A stretch of DNA of 64,000 nt from Streptomyces silvae (lineage in GTDB: Bacteria > Actinomycetota > Actinomycetes > Streptomycetales > Streptomycetaceae), in assembly GCF_016745505.1 (NCBI RefSeq), contig NZ_JAERUC010000111.1, forward strand, positions 43,466-107,465. The letters run 5' to 3'. Positions 15,888 through 25,554 of this stretch are shown here, in pieces. Position numbers and translations under genes: made by a program. Under the pieces are notes generated by a model. It saw nothing but the letters and a program-made list of their open reading frames with translations, did no database searches and had not been told where the DNA came from. Position 1 is the first letter of the stretch, and the number at the start of each line of letters is the position of its first letter.

Positions 15888-17516
15888 GTGGGTGGTGTGC
15901 GGGAGTTGGCGGCGTCGTTCGTGGTGCCGGGTCCTTCCGGGGTGGCGGTACGGGACCGTCTCAAGCACCTGACACCCCTGGACGAAGAGGTCCTGCGGGC
16001 GGTGGGGGCGCATCAAGGTGCGCTCGCCTCCCGCGACCTCAAGACCCGATGTGCGCAGGGCCTGGATCACAGTGCGGAGTCGTGGGCGGCCCGTAAGCGC
16101 GAGCTGACGTCGGTGTCGTCGTCAAGGATCGCCGGGGCGATCACGAAGGCCACGCACGCCCAGTGGGCGCTCGCCCGCCGCTGCCAGGCCGCCCACATCC
16201 GCTCGCTGGAAGCCGGGATCAAGACCCTCAGGCACCGACTGTCCCTCCCCATCGGGCAGAAGGGCACCAAGCGTGCGGCCGGCGGCTACCGGTCCCGGCG
16301 TGAGTGGTTCCAGAAATCGCGTCGCCTCACCGCCCTGGAAGCACGACACACCGCCGCAGTGGCGGACTGGCAGGCCGGCCGGGTGCGGGTGGTGCGGGGC
16401 GGGAAACACCTGCTCACCACCCGCCACCATCTGGCCGAGGCCGGGCTCACCGAGGACGAGTGGCTTCAGCGGTGGGAGGCGGAACGCTGGTTTCTGGCGG
16501 CGGACGGTGAGTCGGGGAAGCGGTTCGGGAACGAGACGATCCGTGTCACCCCGGACGGCCTGGTCAGCATCAAGCTGCCCGCCCCGCTGGCTCATCTGGC
16601 CAACGCCCCGCAGGGCCGCTACATCCTGACGGGCGCGGTCGGGCTCGCGCATCGGGGTGTGGAGTGGGCTGACCGCGTCGAAGCGAACCAGGCTGTCGCT
16701 TACCGCATCCACTACGACACCGAGCGTGGGCGCTGGTATCTGACCGCGTCCTGGCAACGCCCCACCATACCGACCGTGTCGCTGGAGGCGGCCCGGGCCA
16801 AGGGCGTGATCGGTGTGGACACCAACGCCGACCACTTCGCCGCCTACCGCCTCGACAAGCACGGGAACCCGGTCGGCGAGCCGCACCGCTTCGGCTACGA
16901 CCTGTCCGGCACCACCACACACCGCGACGCCCAACTCCGCCACGCCCTCACCCGCCTCCTGCACTGGGCCACACAGAGCGGGGTGGCAGCGATCGCCATC
17001 GAGGACCTCGACTTCACCGCCGAGAAGACGCGGGAGAAACACGGCCGTCGTAAGAAGTTCCGGCAGCTGATCTCCGGCATCCCGACCGGGAAACTCAAAG
17101 CCCGCCTGGTCTCCATGGCCGCCGAACACGGGCTCGCGATCATCGCGGTCGACCCCGCTTACACCTCGATGTGGGGTGGACAGCACTGGCATAAGCCACT
17201 GGCCACCCCGCGTCGGAGAATGTCCCGTCACGATGCCGCCGGTATCGCTGTCGGGCGACGCGCTCTCGGACACCCGGTCCGGCGTCGGACGGCACCGCCC
17301 CCACAGGACCGGAGTGATCGTGCGGGGCATCGGACCGTCCAGGCCCAACCAGGTGCACGAGGGCGTGAGGGAACCCGCCCGCCCGCAGCGGACCACGCCC
17401 CTGGAGGCGTGTCACCGAACGGGACGCGAAAGCGGCAACCCAGCGCATCCAACACCGTTCGGGATGTCCGCAGTGAGCAGGAATGGGTACAAGACCCATT
17501 CCTGCTCACTGAATAG
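15888..17516 (+). CDS. TnpB-like RuvC nuclease lacking the usual zinc finger
   Basis: About 542 residues; the start is uncertain (GTG 15888 or 15897, no strong ribosome-binding site). RuvC residues are present: Asp in GVIGVDTNADHFAAY, Glu in IAIEDLDF and Asp in SRHDAAGIAVGRRALG. In typical TnpB, PAYTS is followed by a CxxC zinc-finger pair; here it reads VDPAYTSMWGGQHWHKPL with no cysteine pair. A conserved KTREKHGRRKKFRQL block is also present. TnpB proteins are RNA-guided DNA nucleases using an RNA from the element's right end. The last codons (EWVQDPFLLTE) are encoded by the terminal hairpin, so gene end and guide scaffold overlap. Confidence 0.75.
   Translation: MGGVRELAASFVVPGPSGVAVRDRLKHLTPLDEEVLRAVGAHQGALASRDLKTRCAQGLDHSAESWAARKRELTSVSSSRIAGAITKATHAQWALARRCQAAHIRSLEAGIKTLRHRLSLPIGQKGTKRAAGGYRSRREWFQKSRRLTALEARHTAAVADWQAGRVRVVRGGKHLLTTRHHLAEAGLTEDEWLQRWEAERWFLAADGESGKRFGNETIRVTPDGLVSIKLPAPLAHLANAPQGRYILTGAVGLAHRGVEWADRVEANQAVAYRIHYDTERGRWYLTASWQRPTIPTVSLEAARAKGVIGVDTNADHFAAYRLDKHGNPVGEPHRFGYDLSGTTTHRDAQLRHALTRLLHWATQSGVAAIAIEDLDFTAEKTREKHGRRKKFRQLISGIPTGKLKARLVSMAAEHGLAIIAVDPAYTSMWGGQHWHKPLATPRRRMSRHDAAGIAVGRRALGHPVRRRTAPPPQDRSDRAGHRTVQAQPGARGREGTRPPAADHAPGGVSPNGTRKRQPSASNTVRDVRSEQEWVQDPFLLTE
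17471..17511. repeat. perfect 18-bp inverted repeat at the right end of the TnpB element
   Basis: Arms CAGTGAGCAGGAATGGGT (17471-17488) and ACCCATTCCTGCTCACTG (17494-17511) enclose a 5-base loop ACAAG. It overlaps the last codons of the TnpB-like gene. It fits the right-end hairpin recognised in IS200/IS605 transposition, or the 3' part of an omega-RNA, or a terminator for it. Confidence 0.9.
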
Positions 17517-17523
17517 GAACGGT

Positions 17524-18342
17524 ATGACACTCGACCTCGACGCCTATTTCGCCCGCATCGGCCGGGCGGGAGACACGGACCGCCGCCCCACCGTGGAGGT
17601 ACTGCGGTCCGTGCACCGCGCCCACATGCTGGGCATCCCGTTCGAGAATCTGGAGCCTCTCCTCGGCAGCGCCCCGTCCCTCGCGCTCCCCGACCTGGAG
17701 AGGAAGCTCGTCCGCAGTGAGCGCGGCGGGTACTGCTACGAGCACAACACCCTTCTCGCCGCCGTCCTCACCCAGCTCGGGTTCCGGGTGACGCTGCTGA
17801 CCGCGCGGGTGGTGCTGGGTGCCGCGCCCGGTGACATCAGGCCCCGTACGCACATGCTGATGCAGGTGGACGTGGAGGGTGAGTCCACCCCGTGGCTGGC
17901 CGATGTCGGCTTCGGGTCGCACGGTGCGCTGCTGGAGCCGATCCCGCTGGTGGTGGACGCCGAGCTGCTCGACACCCCGCGCCGCCACCGGCTCGTGCAC
18001 GCCCCGCACGACGGGCCGCTGGAGATGTGGGAGCTGCAGGCGGACAAGGGCGGCTACTGGGAGCCGCAGTACGAGTTCACCCTGGAGCCCTTCGAGGCCC
18101 CGGACTACGACGTCATCAACTGGCACATCGCGACGAACCCGCGCTCGCCGTTCCGGCAGGCGCTGTACGCCCAGCGCACCCTGCCGGGCCTGCACCGGGC
18201 CCTGTCCGGGCGGACGCTGGTGGAGACCGCCGACGACGGCACGGTCACGGAGCGGGAGCTGAGCGACTCCGCCGAGGTGGTGCGGGTGCTGGCCGAGGAC
18301 TTCGGCGTACGCCTCCCCGAGGGGACCGTGCTGCCCGGCTGA
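17524..18342 (+). CDS. nat: arylamine N-acetyltransferase
   Basis: 272 residues from ATG 17524. The Cys-His-Asp triad is clear: Cys in RGGYCYEHN (about residue 76), His in RTHMLMQV and Asp in WLADVGFGSHG. NAT enzymes move an acetyl or acyl group from CoA thioesters to arylamines or hydrazines; in actinomycetes some relatives act in biosynthesis. Length is normal. Its AGGA ribosome-binding site (17515-17518) overlaps the stop codon of the TnpB-like gene. The element therefore ends only 7-12 bp before the start and has probably replaced the native promoter region. Confidence 0.9.
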   Translation: MTLDLDAYFARIGRAGDTDRRPTVEVLRSVHRAHMLGIPFENLEPLLGSAPSLALPDLERKLVRSERGGYCYEHNTLLAAVLTQLGFRVTLLTARVVLGAAPGDIRPRTHMLMQVDVEGESTPWLADVGFGSHGALLEPIPLVVDAELLDTPRRHRLVHAPHDGPLEMWELQADKGGYWEPQYEFTLEPFEAPDYDVINWHIATNPRSPFRQALYAQRTLPGLHRALSGRTLVETADDGTVTERELSDSAEVVRVLAEDFGVRLPEGTVLPG

Positions 18343-18557
18343 CCGGGGCGGGCCGGCGTTCGTGGCGCATCTCACCCGGCTCCGCCGCCCACGCCCGGAT
18401 TCCAAGCCGTGGCCCCGCCGCGACCGGCCGTTCCCACGGTCCGCGGGCGGGGCGGCATGCCGATGGAAGACCCGGCGCGCCGGAGCGCACCCCCGGAGGG
18501 AGCAACCGGTGCGCGAACCGGGCGCAGTGCGGGAAACACGGCCGTAAGCTCGCAGAC

Positions 18558-19769
18558 ATGCAGGTCATCCAGTCCACGAAGCTCGCCGGCGTCTGTTACG
18601 AAATCCGCGGCCCCGTGCTCGAGGAAGCGATGCGGCTCGAAGCCGCAGGTCATCGCATCCTCAAGCTCAACACGGGCAACCCCGCGGCGTTCGGGTTCGA
18701 ATGTCCGCCGGAGATCCTCGAGGACATCCTGCGCAACCTCTCCGGGGCGCACGGCTACGGCGACGCCAAGGGCCTGCTGTCCGCGCGCCGCGCGGTGATG
18801 CAGCACTACCAGACCAAGGGGATCGACCTCGACGTCGAGGACATCTACCTGGGCAACGGCGTCTCCGAGCTGATCCAGATGTCGATGCAGGCGCTGCTCG
18901 ACGACGGTGACGAGGTGCTCGTCCCCGCCCCGGACTACCCGCTGTGGACGGCCTCGGTCTCGCTGGCCGGCGGTACGGCGGTGCACTACCGGTGCGACGA
19001 GCAGGCCGACTGGATGCCCGACCTCGCGGACATCGAGCGGAAGATCACGGACCGCACCAAGGCGCTCGTGATCATCAACCCGAACAACCCGACCGGCGCG
19101 GTGTACGACGACGAGATGCTGCGCGGGCTGACGGAGATCGCCCGGCGCCACAACCTGGTCGTCTGCTCCGACGAGATCTACGACCGGATCCTCTACGACG
19201 GCGCGACGCACACCCCGACCGCCGCCATCGCCCCCGATCTGATGGTGCTGACCTTCAACGGGCTCTCGAAGAACTACCGGATCGCGGGGTACCGCTCGGG
19301 CTGGATGGCGGTCTGCGGCCCGAAGGCGCACGCCTCCTCGTACATCGAGGGCCTGACGATCCTGGCGAACATGCGGCTCTGCGCCAACATGCCCGCGCAG
19401 CACGCGGTGGCGACCGCGCTCGGCGGCCGGCAGTCGATCAACGAGCTGGTGCTGCCGGGCGGGCGGATCCTGGAGCAGCGGGACGTGGCGTACGACCTGC
19501 TGACGCAGATCCCCGGGGTGACCTGTGTGAAGCCGAAGGGTGCGCTGTACCTCTTCCCGAGGCTCGACCCGAAGGTGTTCAAGATCAAGGACGACCGGCA
19601 GATGGTCCTGGACCTGCTGCGGGCCGAGAAGATCATGGTGGTGCAGGGTACGGGCTTCAACTGGCCGGATCCCGATCACTTCCGGGTGGTCACGCTGCCG
19701 CCGGCCAAGGATCTGACGGACGCGATGACGCGGATCGGCAACTTCCTGGACGGTTACAGCCAGCCCTGA
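18558..19769 (+). CDS. class I/II aminotransferase (alanine aminotransferase AlaA-like)
   Basis: 403 residues. PLP fold-I features are visible: NPNNPTGAVY, VVCSDEIYDRILYDG, the Schiff-base lysine in GLSKNYRIAGYRSGW, and the late motif FRVVTLPP. N-terminal KLNTGNPAAFGFECP and GYGDAKGLLSAR match the AlaA/YfbQ alanine-glutamate aminotransferases. A TAAGCT -10 hexamer at 18545-18550 places transcription start at or next to the ATG, and no ribosome-binding site is seen, so the mRNA is probably leaderless. It catalyses pyruvate/glutamate to alanine/2-oxoglutarate exchange in the family; substrate here is inferred. Confidence 0.87.
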   Translation: MQVIQSTKLAGVCYEIRGPVLEEAMRLEAAGHRILKLNTGNPAAFGFECPPEILEDILRNLSGAHGYGDAKGLLSARRAVMQHYQTKGIDLDVEDIYLGNGVSELIQMSMQALLDDGDEVLVPAPDYPLWTASVSLAGGTAVHYRCDEQADWMPDLADIERKITDRTKALVIINPNNPTGAVYDDEMLRGLTEIARRHNLVVCSDEIYDRILYDGATHTPTAAIAPDLMVLTFNGLSKNYRIAGYRSGWMAVCGPKAHASSYIEGLTILANMRLCANMPAQHAVATALGGRQSINELVLPGGRILEQRDVAYDLLTQIPGVTCVKPKGALYLFPRLDPKVFKIKDDRQMVLDLLRAEKIMVVQGTGFNWPDPDHFRVVTLPPAKDLTDAMTRIGNFLDGYSQP

Positions 19770-19861
19770 GCGACGAAGAGCCACCAAGATCTTCGGATCC
19801 GACACAACTTTAGACTGAATCCAAGATAGGATGGCTCTACTGCACGATCAGGAGGCCATCC

Positions 19862-20260
19862 ATGTACGAGCCGATCCGCACCAAGTCGGTCCACACATCG
19901 GCCGACGACGCCGATTTCCCCCACCGCAGCCGCGAGGACGAGCTGGACATCCAGCTCGCCGGGCATCTCTCGGCCCTGCTCGCCGTCACCGACGAGCTGG
20001 GGCTCGACGCCATGGGCGACCGCATCGCCGGGCAGGTCGCCCGGCTGCGCTCGGCGCCGCCCGCGCGGCACGCGGGCCGGAGCGAGGCGTCCCCGGCCGC
20101 TCTGCACCGCCGCGCCCACGCCCTCGCGGGCCGGGTCCTCGTGGTGGCCGCGTCCCGCGCGGACACCGCCGTGGCGATCCTCGCGGCCGAGGCCATGGAC
20201 GCGCACGCCGCGGCCCTGTCCGTCCCCACCGCGCCGACCGTCCTGGTCGGCGCCCCCTGA
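19862..20260 (+). CDS. conserved hypothetical helical protein
   Basis: 132 residues, ATG preceded by CAGGAGGCCATCC, a strong ribosome-binding site; candidate -10 TAGGAT about 30 bp upstream. The protein is alanine-rich and mainly helical (HLSALLAVTDELGLDAMGDRIAGQVARL). There is no signal peptide, membrane segment or recognised motif, and it is probably cytoplasmic. Upstream is an aminotransferase 92 bp away, so it likely has its own promoter. A terminator separates it from PEP carboxykinase. Confidence 0.65.
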   Translation: MYEPIRTKSVHTSADDADFPHRSREDELDIQLAGHLSALLAVTDELGLDAMGDRIAGQVARLRSAPPARHAGRSEASPAALHRRAHALAGRVLVVAASRADTAVAILAAEAMDAHAAALSVPTAPTVLVGAP

Positions 20261-20379
20261 CGGCCCCGGTCCACGGGTCGCGAAGACGCGTGGACCGGGT
20301 GCCACACACCTGCCCGGGCGCCCCGGCACCCGGGGCGCATCCCGGTGCCCTGCACGTGAGACGCGCACCGCACGAAAGC

Positions 20380-20412
20380 GGCACCCGGAGCCATGAGGGG
20401 GCTCCGGGTGCC
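20380..20412. terminator. hairpin between convergent hypothetical gene and pckG
   Basis: Perfect 13-bp inverted repeat GGCACCCGGAGCC / GGCTCCGGGTGCC with a 7-base loop, between a forward gene ending at 20260 and a reverse gene ending at 20487. Confidence 0.75.
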
Positions 20413-20486
20413 ATGCCGCGGCGGGCCGTTGACCCCACAGGTCAGGGCGGATGTCGGAAGGCCCGGCCGCGGGGTTCGGGAGTGGG

Positions 20487-22313
20487 TCAGCCCAGGCGCC
20501 GGACCAGCGCGCGGTACTCGTCCCACAGCTCCTTCGGTGTGTGGTCGCCGAAGGTGTTGAGGTGCTCGGGGATCAGTGCGGCCTCCTCACGCCAGACCTC
20601 CTTGTCCACAGTGAGCAGGAAGTCGAGGTCGGACTCGGAGAGCTCCAGGCCCTCGGTGTCCAGCGAGCCCTTGGCCGGCAGGATGCCGATGGGGGTCTCG
20701 ACGCCCTCGGCCCTGCCCTCCAGCCGCTCGACGATCCACTTGAGGACGCGGCTGTTCTCGCCGAAGCCGGGCCACACGAACTTGCCCGCGTCGTTCTTGC
20801 GGAACCAGTTGACGTAGTAGATCTTCGGGAGCTTCGACTGGTCGGCCTTGTCGGCGCCGACCTCGACCCAGTGCTTCATGTAGTCGCCCATGTTGTAGCC
20901 GCAGAACGGCAGCATGGCGAAGGGGTCGCGGCGCAGCTCGCCGACCTTGCCCTCGGCGGCGGCGGTCTTCTCGGAGGCGACGTTGGCGCCGAGGAAGACG
21001 CCGTGCTGCCAGGTGAAGGACTCCGTGACCAGCGGGACGGCGGAGGCGCGGCGGCCGCCGAAGAGGATCGCCGAGATCGGCACGCCCTTCGGGTCCTCCC
21101 ACTCCGGCGCGATGATCGGGCACTGCCCGGCCGGGACGGTGAAGCGGGCGTTGGGGTGGGCGGCGGGCGTCCCGGACTCCGGGGTCCAGTCGTTGCCCTT
21201 CCAGTCCGTGAGGTGCGCCGGGGGCTCCTCGGTCATGCCCTCCCACCACACGTCGCCGTCGTCGGTGAGCGCGACGTTCGTGAAGACGGAGTTGCCCCAC
21301 ATGGTCTTCATGGCGTTGGCGTTGGTGTGCTCGCCGGTGCCGGGCGCGACGCCGAAGAACCCGGCCTCCGGGTTGATCGCGTACAGCTGGCCGTCCTCGC
21401 CGAACCGCATCCAGGCGATGTCGTCGCCGATGGTCTCGACGGTCCAGCCGGAGATCGTGGGCTCCAGCATGGCGAGGTTGGTCTTGCCGCAGGCGCTGGG
21501 GAAGGCGGCGGCGACGTATTTCGACTCACCGCGCGGCGGCGTCAGCTTGAGGATCAGCATGTGCTCGGCGAGCCAGCCCTCGTCACGGGCCATGACGGAG
21601 GCGATGCGCAGGGCGTAGCACTTCTTGCCGAGCAGGGCGTTGCCGCCGTAGCCGGAGCCGTAGGACCAGATCTCACGGTCCTCGGGGAAGTGCGAGATGT
21701 ACTTGGTGGAGTTGCACGGCCACGGCACGTCGTCCTGGCCCTCCTCCAGCGGCGCGCCCAGCGTGTGGACGGCCTTCACGAAGAAGCCGTCGGTGCCGAG
21801 CTCGTCCAGGACCTCCTGGCCCATGCGCGTCATGGTGCGCATGGAGACGGCGACGTACGCGGAGTCGGTGATCTCGACGCCGATCGCGGAGAGCGGGGAG
21901 CCGACGGGGCCCATGCAGAACGGGACGACGTACATCGTGCGACCGCGCATGGAGCCGCGGAAGACGCCCTTCTCGCCCGTGAAGATCTCCCGCATCTCGG
22001 CGGGGGCCTTCCAGTGGTTGGTCGGGCCCGCGTCCTCCTCCTTCTCGGAGCAGATGAAGGTGCGGTCCTCGACGCGGGCGACATCGCTCGGGTCGGAGGC
22101 GGCGTAGTACGAGTTGGGGCGCTTGACCGGGTCGAGCTCGGTGAAGGTGCCCTTGGCGACGAGCTCCTCGCACAGGCGCTCGTACTCGGCCTCGGAACCG
22201 TCGCACCAGACCACACGGTCCGGCTGGGTGAGGGCGGCGATCTCGTCCACCCAGGAGACGAGCTCCTGGTGCCGAGTGGGAACAGTGAGGGGAGCCGCGA
22301 TGTCTCGCGCCAC
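20487..22313 (-). CDS. pckG: phosphoenolpyruvate carboxykinase (GTP)
   Basis: 608 residues from GTG 22313, with AAGGAGC just upstream. GTP-PEPCK motifs: the P-loop FPSACGKTNLAML (kinase-1a), kinase-2 region ETIGDDIAWMRF, the PEPCK-specific FGGRRASAVPLV, and the C-terminal NWFRKNDAGKFVWPGFGEN. It converts oxaloacetate and GTP to PEP, CO2 and GDP for gluconeogenesis. Length is normal for the GTP class. Monocistronic, facing away from the hemolysin III-like gene across a 217-bp promoter region. Confidence 0.96.
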   Translation of the reverse strand: MARDIAAPLTVPTRHQELVSWVDEIAALTQPDRVVWCDGSEAEYERLCEELVAKGTFTELDPVKRPNSYYAASDPSDVARVEDRTFICSEKEEDAGPTNHWKAPAEMREIFTGEKGVFRGSMRGRTMYVVPFCMGPVGSPLSAIGVEITDSAYVAVSMRTMTRMGQEVLDELGTDGFFVKAVHTLGAPLEEGQDDVPWPCNSTKYISHFPEDREIWSYGSGYGGNALLGKKCYALRIASVMARDEGWLAEHMLILKLTPPRGESKYVAAAFPSACGKTNLAMLEPTISGWTVETIGDDIAWMRFGEDGQLYAINPEAGFFGVAPGTGEHTNANAMKTMWGNSVFTNVALTDDGDVWWEGMTEEPPAHLTDWKGNDWTPESGTPAAHPNARFTVPAGQCPIIAPEWEDPKGVPISAILFGGRRASAVPLVTESFTWQHGVFLGANVASEKTAAAEGKVGELRRDPFAMLPFCGYNMGDYMKHWVEVGADKADQSKLPKIYYVNWFRKNDAGKFVWPGFGENSRVLKWIVERLEGRAEGVETPIGILPAKGSLDTEGLELSESDLDFLLTVDKEVWREEAALIPEHLNTFGDHTPKELWDEYRALVRRLG

Positions 22314-22499
22314 GATCGCTCCTTGGAGAGAGGGTGTGTTGTCCGGCCCCGTGGGGGCTGCGACCCGGATGCTGACCCCTTCGAATTCCCCTGGCGCTCA
22401 TCCGGTGCCGACCGCACTCATTTGATCATCCGACCATCCCGCCCATATGTCCAGAGGGCCGCACACGTGAGCATCGCCACTGATATGAGGCGGGCAGCC

Positions 22500-22521
22500 C
22501 TACCTACGGGAGCGTAGGTAG
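22500..22521. promoter_or_regulatory. palindromic operator in front of the hemolysin III-like gene
   Basis: Perfect 9-bp inverted repeat CTACCTACG / CGTAGGTAG with spacer GGAG, ending 9 bp before the start codon. Size and symmetry suit a TetR-family repressor. The right arm overlaps the place a -10 box would occupy for a leaderless or short-leader transcript. The binding protein is not in the window or is not recognisable. Confidence 0.65.
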
Positions 22522-22530
22522 CATGCCAAT

Positions 22531-23214
22531 ATGACTTCTGCCGCCTCCGGGTCCGGACCCGTCGAGCTCACCGACCCCGTCCCGGTCAAACCACGGATGC
22601 GCGGGTGGCTGCACGCCGGGATGTTCCCCGCGGTCGTCATCGCCGGAATCACGCTGATCGCCCTGGCCGACAGCACACGCGCCCGGGTCGCCTGCGCGGT
22701 CTACGTACTCAGCGCCTGTCTGCTCTTCGGTGTGAGCGGGGTCTACCACCGGGGCACCTGGGGCCCGCGGGGCGAGGCCGTGCTGCGCAGGCTCGACCAC
22801 GCCAACATCTTCCTGATCATCGCGGGCACCTATACGCCGCTGACACTCCTCCTGCTGCCGGAGTCCACCAGCCGTCCGCTCATGTGGGCGATCTGGGGCG
22901 CCGCGGCGGCCGGCATCGCGTTCCGCGTGTTCTGGGTCGGCGCCCCGCGCTGGCTCTACACCCCGTGCTACATCGCCATGGGCTGGGCCGCGGTGTTCTT
23001 CCTGCCGGACTTCATGCGGGCGGGCGGCATCGCCGTGCTGGTCCTCGTCGTCGTCGGCGGGCTGCTCTACAGCGCGGGCGGTGTCATCTACGGGATCAAG
23101 CGCCCCAACCCGTCGCCGCGCTGGTTCGGCTTCCACGAGGTGTTCCACTCGCTGACGCTGGCGGCGTTCATCGTGCACTACGTCGGCATCTCCCTGGTCG
23201 CCTACCAGCAGTGA
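22531..23214 (+). CDS. hemolysin III (HlyIII/PAQR)-family membrane protein
   Basis: 227 residues with seven predicted membrane segments and PAQR-family metal-site strings: the early GVSGVYHRGTW and RLDHANIFLIIAGTYTPL, and the late GFHEVFHSLTLAAFIVHYVGI (two His). Family members are metal-dependent, possibly amide hydrolases or lipid-related, and have no proven hemolytic role in Streptomyces. The start is 9 bp after a perfect palindrome, so expression is probably controlled by a dedicated repressor. Confidence 0.88.
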   Translation: MTSAASGSGPVELTDPVPVKPRMRGWLHAGMFPAVVIAGITLIALADSTRARVACAVYVLSACLLFGVSGVYHRGTWGPRGEAVLRRLDHANIFLIIAGTYTPLTLLLLPESTSRPLMWAIWGAAAAGIAFRVFWVGAPRWLYTPCYIAMGWAAVFFLPDFMRAGGIAVLVLVVVGGLLYSAGGVIYGIKRPNPSPRWFGFHEVFHSLTLAAFIVHYVGISLVAYQQ

Positions 23215-23223
23215 CCCGACCGC

Positions 23224-23268
23224 GTACGGCGAAGGGCCCGGCCACCACGGCCGGGCCCTTCGCCGTAC
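23224..23268. terminator. bidirectional terminator between hemolysin III-like and DUF255 genes
   Basis: Perfect 20-bp inverted repeat starting GTACGGCGAAGGGCCCGGCC, with a 5-base loop ACCAC, placed between two convergent stop codons. Confidence 0.9.
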
Positions 23269-23298
23269 CCGCGCGCTGCGCGTACCCGCGTGCGTCCG

Positions 23299-25317
<2,019 letters not shown>

Positions 25318-25554
25318 GCGATCCAGCCTCTCACAATCCCCCTCCCGGCCGATGAGGCCCGCACGGGCGCTGCCCCGCCTGGCGGAACTGCGCTTCCGCC
25401 CCGTCACACGGCGGACGAACCGCTCGCCGCCGGGCACAACTCGCCGAGCAGGAGCAACCCTTGGGACGGCTCGGGGCGGGCGTCGCCCATGCCCCCGTAC
25501 GTCCCGTCCGGCTGCCCCGATGCGAAGAGCCGGACAGGACGCACGGGGCGCGGG

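Larger units (their letters stand above)
15700..17516 (+). mobile_element. IS200/IS605-type tnpB-only element (left boundary uncertain)
   Basis: The segment holds a single TnpB-like gene and no TnpA, with a G/T-rich non-coding left part (about 15700-15887) unlike the flanks. It ends at a perfect 18-bp hairpin at 17471-17511. It sits between a protease promoter and an arylamine N-acetyltransferase start. Such elements depend on a TnpA supplied elsewhere. No terminal direct repeats are expected for this family, so the left edge cannot be fixed by eye. Confidence 0.7.

Noticed and set aside
18343..18557. A small gene between nat and the aminotransferase
   Set aside because: No frame with a ribosome-binding site and convincing composition was found; the stretch carries the promoter of the aminotransferase.
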